From Balaenoptera acutorostrata (taxonomy: Eukaryota > Chordata > Mammalia > Artiodactyla > Balaenopteridae): DNA of 64,000 bases. Made by a program: the position numbers and the translations under genes. Below the pieces are notes generated by a model. It searched no databases. It was not told the DNA's origin and saw nothing but the letters and a program-made list of their open reading frames with translations. The DNA lies in NCBI RefSeq assembly GCF_949987535.1, contig NC_080078.1, positions 49,502,207 to 49,566,206 of the forward strand. Reading direction: 5' to 3'. Of this stretch, positions 36,930 to 49,260 are shown piece by piece; the first letter of the stretch is position 1, and each line of letters starts with the position of its first letter.

Positions 36930-39735
36930 AGGAAGGTTGAATAAAGATGGCAGATTCAGTGCTTGTACGTATTCTACCAATCATCTAAAAGCCCTGTGAA
37001 ATGACAAAAAGTAGATACTTAAAAAACAAAATAAATTTATAAATTTATACATCATCAATGAATCAGAAATATTGAAGGATCACAAAAGATAGAACATAAA
37101 TAAGATCTGCTCAATGCAGAAATAAGACCACAGGAAACCATAGCCCTAAAACATTTGCAGAGAAGAATGGTATGGACATACACTAACTGTAGTGAACCTA
37201 AAGCCAAGAGTCGATAACTACAAGAAGTTGATACCCTGGGTGATTAATGAAGCAATATCTCTTTGTTCTTCTTTTATTGGGTTAATAAGTAAGAGGAAGT
37301 TACATTGTCCACAGCACAAAGCACTGTAATGGGCAGCAAGAACTGACTGGAAGAACAAGGCCCTACTGTAGAGAGGTGGGGAGACCACACAGCAAGAACA
37401 CAAGCCCCTGGTCCAGGCAACACATTCCATTTTCTTTCTACAAACACTCTAGACAGGTGGATGTGTAAACAAATAAGGATTCCTAAATTCAAAAATGAGC
37501 ATAAAACAAAATGTCATCACCATTACAGGAAAACTAGCACAATAAGAGGCACCAAATTCAATAAGCAGAACTGACATTTAGTGAAAAGACTTCATAGAGC
37601 AAACAGAAAAAGAATTTAAAAATATGTAAGTAATGTGTTTAGAAAAACACAACAAAACAATGGATCCTTTTAAAAAAATAAACGTTCAAAAGTACAATGA
37701 ATACAGCTGAGAAGTAAATTAATAAACTAGCATAGTCAGTTGACTAATCATTCCAGGACAGAGAAAACATGAAGGAAAAGTCAAGAGATATGAAGGGCAG
37801 ATTCAGAAGGTCCAATATCTCCCTAGAAGGATTTGCAAGATTGAAGGAAAGAGGAGAAGGAGGAGATGAGGTGAAAGAGGAAGAAAAGGAAGTTAAAAAA
37901 AAAAGGAGGAGGAGGAGGGGCAAGTTCCAGAGAGGAAGGAAGTTTTGAATCCTAAGACGTAAATAGTCTATCAGGTCCTGAATAGAGCAAATAAGGAAAA
38001 ACCCATGCCAAGCTACATCCTGGTTAAATTTCTGAAGTCAAAGGGAAGAATCTCAAAAGGCTTCAGAGAAGGGGGAAAGGCAGTTTATAGACAAGGGAAT
38101 ATGAATTAGACTGCTTCAGACTTTTCTTAGGTGACAATGGTGGAAAAGAGTATGAAGGAAAATTATTTTGAACTTAAAATCCTATAATCAGCCAAGCCAG
38201 CAAACAAATGTGAAGATCCAAGTAAAAACTTTCCAATATATGTAAGGAGTCTTGAGTTTAACTCCCTTTTCTATAATAATTGAGCATGTACCTCAATAAA
38301 ACAATGAAATAACTATGGAGGAAGACAGATGCCAGAAAAAATAGTGAGTGAAGAAACTGATGGAATATGGTTTAGCCCAAGTAGTTTTATATTTGTAGTA
38401 TAAAGAAACAGAAACTAAAAATTCACAAATAAATGACAACATGGAGAATGGGTATATGGGAGAAAGAAAGTGAAACTTTATTAAATTCTTCTCCTGGTCA
38501 GGGGAAGACTCTAGTTACTAAATAATGGTAACTAAATTCTAAATATATGTGTTAAATATTCTAAGAGAACCATTAAAAAACCAGTGAGGGATATATTATA
38601 TATAACTTCTTAACAGGGACAAGGAGAAAAAAAAATGCAGAACAAAGAAAACTCAATCAAATGTACTGAAAATATGAAAGGAGAAATATTAAAATTTTAA
38701 AAATTAAAAATAAGCAACAGAAAATGTGAATGTAAAATATAAAGATGGCAGGAATAAGTTTAAGCAAATGAGTAATTAAAATATAAGTTCAACCATATGG
38801 AATTGCCAATGTTTGACTCTTTTTGACCTATAAAAATAGCAATTTCATATGGTTCAAGTAAGTAATTGCTCATAGGTTATATTATTAAAATACAGAAGCT
38901 TTCACATTTGTTTTAAAAATAAATCTATATGCTTCTCATAAGAGACATATATTTCTGAAACTGATGAAGACTGAAAATAGGTGACTCTTGAAGAAAAAGC
39001 AGATATATAAATATTAATATCAGGCAAAATAGAGTACAAGGTGAAAGCATGATAAAAGGAAAAATATCCACCAAGAACTATAAGAGCCATGGTCTTTTGT
39101 GTATCTGACAGTTACATTGAAACACATAAGAAAAAAAAAAAGACTAAGAAATCCACAATCACAGTGAAAGGCATTAATATACATTTCTCTGAAATTATAA
39201 GTTTGAGTAGACAAAAAATAAATCTAGGGGATTCGAGTAACATAACAAGTTTATTGTAATAGACCAAAAGACAATATACAATTTTTCATGGCACACGTGG
39301 GAAATTACAAGAAATTCCAATACGACTATCTGAGAAGCTGTGACAACTAAGGTGACAGCATTTGAGCTTAAAATATGAAAATATAAAGAGCTTTCCTATA
39401 TGCCATCAATAACTAATTAGAATATGGACTAGGGAAAAAAGATAGTATTCAAATAGCACCATCATCAAAAAATTGTACCCAAATAATAATCATAAGAGGA
39501 AATGGTAAAGATCTCCAGCATATAGTTAGGTGAAAAAAAAAAGGCAGTCACACAACAGTATGTATGATATGAACCCATTTATGTTAAGGAAAGGACAGGG
39601 TAAGTGCAAGTGAGCATATGTGTAACTAAGTGCATGAAAAAGAAAGGAAGGATGAACAAAGAGATGGCTTTTGCTGGCTATTTCCACAATAAAAAGGAAA
39701 GGGAAAAAAAGACATGAGAAGGGGCTTGTCATAAA
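36930..39735 (+). mobile_element. Long ancient L1/HAL1-like stretch
   Basis: This A-rich sequence has L1-type ORF1-region landmarks: caagctacatcctggttaaa, aaaatcctataatcagccaa. Its 3' part (gtatgatatgaacccattta) fits HAL1 or old L1. It is heavily decayed and keeps no long open frame. The boundaries and the split between elements are uncertain. Confidence 0.55.
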
Positions 39736-41599
39736 CCATTCATTTCACACATTGGCTTAGCACTAGTTGATAGACATTAGCAAAGCTCTACCTTATTGAG
39801 ATCAATCAACCTTGCTACTATTCTTGTTACAAATCTACTTTTGCAGATTCCTTCTTGCTAAGGGAAGCAGAGAGGTCTATATTGTAAAAAAACTAAAAAA
39901 ATAATTTGACTAACATTTTAATGACACATCAGAAATGGTGTGTGTGTGTTTGGATATCTGTATAGTTATATATATATCCAAAGAAATGTTGACCTGAGGA
40001 CTCACTGTAGGAGGCTGTAATCTGATTTTACTGATGGTTTTATTTTAAAATGTATTTCTCAAACTTCGATTTTGGAGATTTTTCCCCACCTATGACACAC
40101 ACTCTAATGCTAGATGCAGTCATGGAAAATATTCATTCCTTGTGAGGGTGCATTTGCTTTTTAGAAGCAGCCAGAAGGTATCTGGAACCAAGCCTGGTTG
40201 GGGAGATTGGGGATACCACTGCTAGTGATTTCTGATGCATTTAAAGCTGTTGATTTCTTGGTGTACTTAATCAAGGAAGTGAGGGAGTGAGTCGTGCTGA
40301 TACCTGAGGGAGGACCACTCCGGGAAGAAGGAAAGGCAAGTGAGAAATCCAAGAGGTAGGTGTGGGTGGGCTGTGTTTCAAAAAGAGCAAGGAGGTCCTA
40401 GTGTTTGAAGCAGAGTGATAAGGCTCATAGAGGGGGCTGCATTCTATAACACCTTGGCTAGTTCTGGCTCTTACTCTGAGTGAGAAGGGAAGGCATTAAA
40501 GGGTTTTGGCCAGAGATACCATGGGAACCCACTTAGGTTTAAAAAGATCATGTTGGCTGTTAGTTGAGAAGAGACTGAAGGTATTGAAGTATTCCCATCT
40601 TACAAGCTGCTGGCTAATGGGAAACCCCAGGGAAACTCTTTCATTTTGGACCCACCCAGATCCAAACAGGAAGCCCAGTACTTGGGCTGTTGGTTTGCTT
40701 TGGACAAAACCATATCTCATACCCAGTGACCTTCATGGACCCCATCCTTCAAAACACTCGGAAGAAAGTCCCTCTGGGTGAATCCTACTGTTGTTTCAGA
40801 ATGCCAAGTGTGGATGCAAAAGAGCAAGTTTTAATTCATGCAAACATTTGGAGATTTATGTTAAAGTTTTCTACAGTTACAACTTGCTGAACCCCCTTTG
40901 TTTCATGTGTGAGTAAAAATCTCTGGGAATGGGCCAGAAATGTCTGGGATTTACTTGTAGGGGCGCTGGGACTAACTGGATCTAATGTGAACGTGGAATT
41001 GCAACTGATATGTTTTATACCAGCCGGGGCCACGTGGAGTGGGTCTTGCTGAACCTACTATCAAACCATCAGGATTGAGACATGTGGCTGTGCTTGAAGT
41101 TTTTAAAATCTCTGACGATGCTTGATATTCCTTTGATTATATTTGCTGACATCCTTTTCTGGATTTAGCAAAGGTGGGCCATGACATCATTGAGAAAGTA
41201 ACGTATCTAGAGATCTTTAATAATTTGCAGTTTCAACCCTAAAGTTGCCTTTGAAGGGTTAAAGGAAGAATTTAAGCAAAACGTTGAAACGTGTATCTGT
41301 CTGGGTTGTCTTTTTCCTTGTTAGTGTCTTCTGATTATTAATGAAGTCTACTGAGGTAGCAGGTGCTCTGGGTCTGTGATTTTTTAGTGCTCTCTTGGAG
41401 GGAGATTTTGCTTTTTTTATTCATTTCACTTAGTATTACTGATTCAGTAATCAAGTAATGGGTATGCCACTACCATTCTCATTTCTGACCAAAGTAGAAA
41501 CTTGGGATTATCCTGGTTTCCTCCTCTGTCTTATTTTCTGTACACTCAACCACCAAGACTTGTTGATTCTACCTCCTAAGTGTCTTTATAATTAGTTCC

Positions 41600-42178
41600 T
41601 TTTTCTTCATTCCATCTGCCTCTTCCTCAACTCAAGCACATATTGTCTCTTCCCTATCTATTACAAGGCTTTTTATTGTCACATTGTTTCTAGTCTTGAA
41701 TTGGAATTCCATCTCTAACGTCTATGTTTCTAGTCTTGAGTTGGAATTCCATCTCTAACGTCTATGTTTCTAGTCTTGAGTTGGAATTCCATCTCTAATA
41801 TCTATTATTTTCTCTAAAGTTCTCTGTCCTCTTCTCAGCCTTTCTTTTTTTTCTTCCATGGACTTTCCCTGGGAGATCACATCCACTCCACTTCTATGGC
41901 TTTGATTAATTTAATAACACTCCAGATATACCAAAGATGTCACAATATCCATCCGAAACTTTTCTCTGGATGTCTAGACCTCTATAGCTGCCAGTTCTTC
42001 AAACTCAACTTATCAAAAAGTGAATTGACCACTTTGCCCCCCCCAACTGGATCTTCCGTCTCTATTTTCCATCTCAATAAATGATACCTCCTTCTTTATA
42101 CCCAGTTGTCCAAGTCATAAACCTAGTGTGGGCTTTGATTTGTACATCTCCCTAATTCCCCAAGTCTAATCAATCATC
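41600..42178 (+). repeat. L2 LINE, left part
   Basis: A pyrimidine-rich L2-type sequence (atgatacctccttctttata, cagttgtccaagtcataaac) is interrupted by an antisense L1 at 42195 and continues at 42655. Confidence 0.55.
41687..41806. repeat. Three tandem copies of a 40-bp unit
   Basis: Units at 41687-41726, 41727-41766 and 41767-41806 begin tttctagtcttga. Copies 1 and 2 differ at one base (a/g), and the third differs further only near its end. Confidence 0.95.
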
Positions 42179-42194
42179 CCTAATTCCACCTCTT

Positions 42195-42638
42195 TTCTTT
42201 TTTTATTGAAGTATAGTTGATTTATAAAGTTGTACTAGTTTCAGGCTTACAGCAAAGTGATTCAGTTATACATACATATTATTTTTAGATTATAGGTTAT
42301 TACAAGATATTGAATATAGTTCCCTGTGCTATACAGTAGGTCCTTATTGTTTATCTATTTTGTATATAGTAGTGTATATCTGTTAATCCCAACCTCCTAA
42401 TTTATCCCTCACCGGCTCTTTCCCCTTTGGTAACCATAAGTTTGTTTCTATGTCTGTGAGTCTATTTCTATTTTGTAAATAAGTTCATTTGTATCATTTG
42501 TTTAGATGCCACATATAAGTGATATCATATGATATTTGTTTTTCTCTGTCTGACTTACTTCACTTTGTATGATAATCTCTAGGTCCATCCATGCTGCTGC
42601 AAATGGCATGGTTTCCTTCTTTCTTATAGCTGAGTAAT
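42195..42638 (-). mobile_element. L1 3' end, antisense, inserted in L2
   Basis: The reverse L1 3' UTR and last ORF2 codons are present (ttgaagtatagttgatttat, atgctgctgcaaatggcatg). The duplication cctaattccacctctt (42179-42194) against cctaactccatctctt (42639-42654) matches at 14 of 16 bases. Confidence 0.93.
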
Positions 42639-42654
42639 CCTAACTCCATCTCTT

Positions 42655-43400
42655 AAACCTCTCTTGGCCTTGTCTATTATCACCATCCCTATTATCACTA
42701 CCCTGGTCCCAGCCCAAGGGCTCATCTAGATTTTTTTTCAAACTGGACTTCTGCCTCAGCCTCTTAACTGATTTTTTGGCCCCTATATTGTCATCCTGTA
42801 AATCCATTTTTTATAGGGCAGTGAACATGATCTTTCTAATCTGCAAATCTGCATTCCTCTGCCTGAAATCCTTCAATGCCTTCCCATTGTTCTAATAAAT
42901 GTCCGTGGCTTATAAAAACCCATTATAGTATGGTCCCTGCTTGCCTCTCAAGCAATCTTTCTCCCCACATGCTCCCACTCTCACTCGCAACACTCTGGTC
43001 ATTAGAATTCATTGTTTCCTTAAATGTACAATGCGTTCTCTTACCTCTGGGCCATTTTGCACCATATTTCCTCTCCCTGAAGACTCCTTCCAGCTCATCT
43101 TGCCTCACCCTTTGCCTTACTACTTACTCTTCAGCCCTTAGATGTCAATTTAACTTTCTCTTCCTCCCAGAAGTCTTCCCTGAACACCAAGTTCAGGTTA
43201 AATGTTTCTCTTCTTTGCTTCCTTGATGTCATCTACTTACTGCTATGGTACCTCTTATCAAATTCCATTGCAACTGCTTTTTTTTTTATGGTTAGTTCTC
43301 TGAAGGCAAGAACCGTTATCTGCCTTAGTTATTCCTATATTCCAAGACTGTAATACAGTGCCTGGCACAAGATATGTGCTCCAAACGAACCTGACTTGAT
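42655..43400 (+). repeat. L2 LINE, right part with 3' end
   Basis: The landmarks tcccagaagtcttccctgaa, tctgaaggcaagaaccgtta and cagtgcctggcacaagatat are the canonical L2 3' end order. It resumes after the antisense L1. Confidence 0.75.
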
Positions 43401-44176
43401 TAGTGAGTTAATGAATGCTTTGACACAAGCAGTGCCCTCTTCAGACAGTGTCTTCCTTCTCACCCTTGCTCACTAGGCAAACTCCTGCTCACCGTGCAAG
43501 CCCCAATATCATGCCTTCCTGACTTCTTAAGAGAATCACAGGGCACAGATCCCTGTTTCCTATGTCACCTTCCGCCCCATCATCACTTTTTATCATTTGT
43601 TTCACTGGTGAGTCTGTTTTGCACACCAGACTTCAAATTCTCTAATGGAAGGACCTATATTTTCTTCTCTATTAGCCTCCATTACTTGGTAGAGAGCATA
43701 TACTCAAATACTTGCTAAAGGTAGGAGAGAGTACAATAATAAAGCTGGGCCTGATTTTCTTCTGAAGGTGATATGCTTGACTTAAGGTAATTGCAAAATA
43801 AGTGTTCTACATGATTTGTTCATGGTTATGTTACTGTAACAAGAGTTTAGCTTACCATGGGTACTAGTCACTAAGCTACAAGACTTGAAGTTCTCTCATT
43901 ACATTGAAGTTCATGCCTTACCTATGTTCTTTGCTCAGATGTGTTCAAGGCTCCATCATGTGGAATAATCTATGGCCACAATCGTATATTCCAAAGCAAG
44001 TTTTAGGAAAAAGAGATTCATGGCATCATAAATCATTTGAACCAATTTTGGAAAACATGTTAAAAGGATGCAGGCTGTTCACAGGTCTCTTAATATTTTC
44101 CAGGTTGTCCTGTTAGCTCTATGTGAAAAGGGGATGATGTAGATTTTTATAGGTTAATTATTGAAAGTATCTAGAT

Positions 44177-44392
44177 CAGTGGTTCTACACAGGGTGATTT
44201 TGCACTCTGTGAGGCATTTGGCAATGTCTGGAGGCATTTTTGATTGTCACAAGTATGTAGGAGAGTGCTAATTGCATCTACTGGGTAAAGGTCAGGGATG
44301 CTGTTAAAAATTCTACAATGCACAGGGCAGCCTCCCATATCAAAGAATTATCCAGTCTGAAATGTCAATAGTGCCAAAGTTGAGAAATTCTG
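44177..44392. mobile_element. MER5A-like hAT-Charlie element
   Basis: It begins cagtggttctacacagggtg and contains ggcatttggcaatgtctgga. It ends ccaaagttgagaaattctg. The 8-bp flanks atctagat and acctagat match at 7 positions, as expected for hAT. Confidence 0.8.
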
Positions 44393-44840
44393 ACCTAGAT
44401 GAAATAAAAGTCCCACATGTCACTCAAACACACTTTCCTCTTCCAGGATAGAACATAAATAATACTCAACTGACAACTAGAAGACCAGAATACAGTTCCA
44501 CTCACGTGCCCTTACTCTTATATTTTGATTTTTCACCTTTAAAATGCTATTTTAATGTTTATATCATGGGATCATTATAAAAATTAAATATGATAATGTA
44601 CAAGAAAACCTTTAGTTCAGTCTGGCAAATAGTGGTTGCTCAATAAATATTTGTAAAAAACAAGTCCGTGAATACACAGGGAATGTTTGGGGGTTTATGG
44701 GGTGCAGGGGAATAGGATTTACCCTGGATAGTTCCTGAGTGTATCACTCTTTTTAGGATCTATACACACATCACTACTTGTGAGAACACTTTACAGAAGA
44801 ATTGGCATTGACAAAGACCCAGGGAGGTGTTCATACGTAC

Positions 44841-45023
44841 TTTTTGCTCTTCTCTCTCTATGGCTGCATTGCATTTTTCTATTCCCCAGTTTCTCAAAAA
44901 ATCTCTGAGATAGCCAAACAGCGTTCCAATTCCGTATCCCAAGTAAGTGAAAACCATAACATGTAGAGGTGCTTCCTCAAAGGATTCAACAACTGGCTTA
45001 TAAAAATTTGAATTTCCATTTTG
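44841..45023 (-). CDS. SPTLC3: SPTLC3 internal exon (likely exon 2), membrane-anchor region
   Basis: This is a 183-nt exon of 61 complete codons, read on the minus strand. It has a pyrimidine-rich acceptor ending in tttcag at 45024 and a donor gtacgt at 44835-44840. The peptide runs from [10 protein letters not shown] through [20 protein letters not shown] to [11 protein letters not shown], which I recognise as the N-terminal region of serine palmitoyltransferase subunit 3. The stretch from [18 protein letters not shown] is hydrophobic and fits the ER membrane segment of SPTLC2/3. SPTLC3 pairs with SPTLC1 and a small SPT subunit in the ER membrane to condense L-serine with acyl-CoA, the first step of sphingolipid synthesis. 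The SPTLC3 isoform is known for using shorter acyl-CoAs. The exon is open and its 3' phase (0) matches the next exon. SPTLC2 is the alternative, but the QNG start and the VESFEEAP block fit SPTLC3 better. Confidence 0.93.
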
Positions 45024-45569
45024 CTGAAAAGACAAAAGAAAGTGGAAAATTACCACTCTTCCATTACAATAAACTATGATATTAAAAATTTTGAACTTTC
45101 GACCTTTTACATTTCAAAGAACATATTTAAGATTGGAAAAACTGCTTGGAGAAAATTGGAAATCGATCATTGAAGAGGGTAATCAGCAATGTACATTTTA
45201 TTTCACAAATCCTAATGAAATAATTAATTCAGGCAAAAATTCTCTACAGATTCTAAATCCATTAAGTGAAAAATTAATAAACAATAGAGCTTTTGCAAGA
45301 TGCCAAAGTATAACCCTATAAGTTACTCCCCAAACACAAACTTGGGGTTACACCTTAGCCAGGTGATCAAATTACATCACAGATGTTAGAACAACTCACC
45401 ACTCTATGCTCTCGTCATGATGTAATATTTAATACACTGATGACATATTTAATCTGAATTTAGTCAAGCTCTAATATTTGACTTCCATTTTACAAGAAAT
45501 ATCAGGTAAATGACTTCATGAGGAAACAGATAATCCACAATGTGGGACTTTTAATACGACAACTGGCTT

Positions 45570-47095
45570 GGTCTTTAAAAGCAAAACTTAAACAAGTGGG
45601 ACTACATCAAACCAAAAAGCTTTTGCACAGCAAAAGAAATGATCAATGAAATGAAAAGGCAACCTACAGAATGAGAGAAAATATTTGCAAACCACATATC
45701 TGATAATAGGTTAATACCCAAAATATATAAGGAACTCATACAAGTAAAACAAACAAACAAACAAATAATCCAATTAAAAATGGGCAGAGGACCTGAATAA
45801 ACATTTTCCCAAAGAAGACATCCAAGTGGCTAACAGTTATATGAAAAGGTGCTCAACATCACTAATCATCAGGGAATGCAAATCAAAATCACAATTAGAT
45901 ATCACCTGACACCTGCTAGCCCGGCTGTTACCAAGAAAAGAGAGATAACAAATGTTGGTGAGGATGTGGAGAAAAGGGAGCTCTTGTGGACTGCTAGTGG
46001 GAATGTAAATTGGTACAATCATTATGGAAAACAGTATGAAGTTTCCTCCAAAAATTAAAACAATTACCATATGACCCAGCAATCCCACTTCTGGGCATAT
46101 ATTCATAGGAAATGAGATCAGTATCTTGAAGAGATATTTGCACTTCCATGTTCACTGCAGCATTATTCGCAACAGCTAAGATACAGATATGATCTAAGTG
46201 TGTATTGATGGATGAATGGATAAAGAAAATGTGGGTTTTGTACACACACACACGAATTTTTTTTTTTAATATTAATTAATTAATTAATTAATTTTGGCTG
46301 TGTTGGGTCTTCGTTTCTGTGCGAGGGCTTTCTCTAGTTGCGGCAAGTGGGGACCACTCTTCATCGCGGTGCGCGGGCCTCTCACTATCGCGGCCTCTCT
46401 TGTTGCGGAGCACAGGCTCCAGATGCGCAGGCTCAGTAATTGTGGCTCACGGGCCTAGCCGCTCCGCGGCATGTGGGATCTTCCCAGACCAGGGCTCGAA
46501 CCCGTGTCCCCTGCATTGGCAGGCAGATTCTCAACCACTGCGCCACCAGGGAAGCCCACACACACATGAATATTATTCAGCCACACACACAAAAGAAAAT
46601 TCAGTCATTTGCGAAACATAGATGAACCTAGAGTACATTATGCTAAGTGAAATAAGCCAGACTCAAGAAGCCACATACTGCCTTATCTCACTTATATGTG
46701 AAATCTAAAAAAGCTGAACTCACAGAAACAGAGAGTAGACTGGTGATTACCAGACAGTGGGTGGGGAAAACAGGGAGATGTTGGTCAAAGGGTATAAGCC
46801 TTCAGTTATAAGATGAAGAAGTTCCGGGGAGCTAATGTACAGCATGGTACCTATAGGTAGTAATATTGTATAGTATACTTGAAATTTGCTAAAACAGTAG
46901 ATCTAAAGTGTTCTCATCACACGCAGACACACACACACACACACACACAGGTAGCTAGGTGAGGTGATAGATGTGTTAATTGATTGCAGTAATAATTTCA
47001 TAACGTATACATATATCAAATCATGTTGTACACCTCAAGTACATACAATTACTAGTTATTAACTATACCTCAATCAAGCTGGAAAAAAAAGAGTA
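45570..47095 (+). mobile_element. Old L1 ORF2 3' part and 3' UTR, split by a SINE
   Basis: The ORF2 C-terminal landmarks are present (aaaaagcttttgcacagcaa, aacatttt.. and catatgacccagcaatccca). The 3' UTR ends ctatacctcaatcaagctgg. Frames are broken. A CHR SINE sits at 46257-46557 and a (CA)n at 46922-46949. Confidence 0.85.
46257..46557 (-). mobile_element. CHR-2-type SINE, antisense, inside old L1
   Basis: It has the same structure as the copy at 30715, with (TTAA)n at its tail end (46265-46291). The flanking duplications are acacacacacgaa and acacacacatgaa. Confidence 0.93.
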
Positions 47096-47119
47096 AAGAG
47101 TGGGGGAGGGAACTTAAGA

Positions 47120-47830
47120 GACACCCAAGTGCACTGTGTGTTCTTTCATTAGATCCTCTTTTTTTGTTTTTTGTAAAAAAAACTGGTAAAAAATACATAT
47201 TTTGAACAACTGTGGAAATCCAAATATGGACTGGAAATATATATTATTGAGGAGTTAATTTTGTTAGGAGTGAGAGTAGTAGTATAGTTATGTGGGAGGA
47301 TTTCTTTTTAATTAATTAATTAATTTATTTATTTTTGGCTGTGTTGGGGCTTCGTTTCTGTGAGGGCTTTCTCTAGTTGCGGCAAGCGGGGGCCACACTT
47401 CATCGCGGTGCGCGGGCCTCTCACTATCGCGGCCTCTCTTGTTGCGGAGCACAGACTCCAGACGCGCATGCTCAGTAGTTGTGGCTCACGGGCCTAGTTG
47501 CTCCGCGGCATGTGGGAACCTTCCCAGACCAGGGCTCAAACCCGTGTCCCCTGCATTGGCAGGCAGATTCTCAACCACTGCGCCACCAGGGAAGCCTGGG
47601 AGGATGTTTTAATCTTTGTCAATGCATGCTGAAGGATTAAGGAGGGTGAAGTGTTATAACAGCTCTAATTTTCTTTCAAATGGTTCATCAAAAATTAAAC
47701 ACATACATAAAGCAATTTTGGGAAAATGTTGAATCTAGATGGAGGTTATACTGGTGGGCGATTGTTATATTGTTACATTATTTTTTCATTTTTGTGCATG
47801 TTTGAAAATTTTCATAATAAAAAGTCAAAG
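47120..47830 (+). mobile_element. Second old L1 3' end, split by a SINE
   Basis: The tail tgtttgaaaattttcataat followed by aaaaag is an old L1 3' UTR end. A CHR SINE interrupts it. Confidence 0.6.
47302..47596 (-). mobile_element. CHR-2-type SINE, antisense
   Basis: On the minus strand it begins ggcttccctggtggcgcagt and ends next to an (ATTA)n tail. The duplication tgggaggat lies at 47293-47301 and 47597-47605. Confidence 0.93.
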
Positions 47831-48179
47831 TAAATATTTCTCTCATTTATTTTAGGTGTCACCATGCCAGTGGAAAGTAGACTTTTAATATCAAACCATT
47901 CTTATTCCTGCTTAATTGATTTTCACACAGTAGCTCAATGTTTGCTCAATGCATTAGTGAATAAATTATTCTTAACACTACTAATTAAGTTTTTGTCCTT
48001 AATAAATATTTATACATTTATTCAGTTTTTTATTCAACAAGTATAATACAATCCTTGGATTACCCATTTCCCAATGAGATGATCCACAAGAAGTGTTTTG
48101 ACCATTTTTAGTGATTTACAGGAAACTGTCAAATGTCTACTAATACTTTATTTATTAATTTAGCTTACACTAAATGTAT

Positions 48180-48295
48180 TATATACACTATAATATACAT
48201 ATATACATATATATAATATACAATATAATATACAATATGTATACAATAATATACAATATAATATACATATATACATTATATTAAATGTATTATAT
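48180..48295. repeat. AT-rich low-complexity tract
   Basis: Overlapping tatac and atata units have no clean period. Confidence 0.85.
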
Positions 48296-48662
48296 AAAAA
48301 TTATGTTAATTAGAAATAATGTTTTTGCTACTCTCATACTATAAGCACCATTCGATTCCACAAACACAGTTTTCTAGACTATATTGCCTTTATTTCCTCT
48401 ATTCTGTTTGAGATGCAGTAGTTTTGGAATCTGTGTGACAGTCCCTGGAAGTTTTATCCCAAGCCACAAAATATGTGACAATCAAAAAAAAATCTATCTG
48501 ATAGATGAATATTTTTTATTTATACTACTTGTTTATAAAGTAATTTTTAAAAAGCCCTTTTATAATGAGATTTTACACTTGAATTGCTCAGTCAAAAGCC
48601 CACAAAATACTATTAAATCTTATTAAAATTCCTTAACTCCTTATTATCCATTATATCAGTGT

Positions 48663-49260
48663 TGTAACTGAGCAGCGCCCTATAAGGCCTTCCCAGAATA
48701 GACCCACCCCATGTCATCCACCTGCCGTTTTTCTGTAGAAAATCTTTAGTCAAAGAAAATATTTAATCAGAGAAGTGAGAAAATGCAGAAAGAAAGGAAA
48801 ACAGTCAAGCAAGACAAAATAATAATACTTTAGCCAATAAACAAGCTCAAGGACCTTTAGTTCTTCCTCAAGGACTATAGATAATATTCTGAGCCATGTC
48901 CTTTGAGCTGTTTTGCAGATACTGAAGCCCCCAGCAGGTGGGAGCAGTTAACTGTATGCTGCCCACAAGCACGTAGACCCCAGACCAGTTGGAACCAGGA
49001 GGTCGATGATGCTGATTCCTCATTACCTCACCACCGACCAGTCAGAAGAATGCCCACGAGCTGACCACGCCCTGCTTTTTGAACACTGTAAGACTCCTCA
49101 CTACCCCTTCCAGGGTGGGACACACAGTTTGGCGGGCATTAGCCCACCGTGACCCCCTTTGCCTGGCAAAGCAATAAAGTTATTCTTTTCTACTTCACCC
49201 AAAAGTCTGTCTCCACGTTTCTATTCAGCACCAGAGCACAGAGGCCGAGTTTTGGCAACA
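48663..49260 (+). repeat. Solo endogenous retroviral LTR, ERV1-like
   Basis: The element starts tgtaactgagcagc and ends tttggcaaca (TG...CA). The 4-bp duplication gtgt lies at 48659-48662 and 49261-49264. It contains gcaataaagttattcttttc, a polyadenylation signal. It is 598 bp with no adjoining viral genes, so it is probably a solo LTR left by recombination. Confidence 0.65.

Larger units (their letters stand above)
35102..44840 (-). other. Intron 2 of SPTLC3: repeats and unassigned sequence
   Basis: This is a 9.7-kb intron. Besides the listed L1 3' end, L1/HAL1-like stretch, L2, antisense L1 and MER5A-like element, I see nothing assignable in 35102-35430, 35892-36920, 39740-41590 and 43730-44168. 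The stretch 43490-43720 is probably another L2 piece. A MIR-like end with ctcaataaatatttg lies near 44600-44660. Confidence 0.75.
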
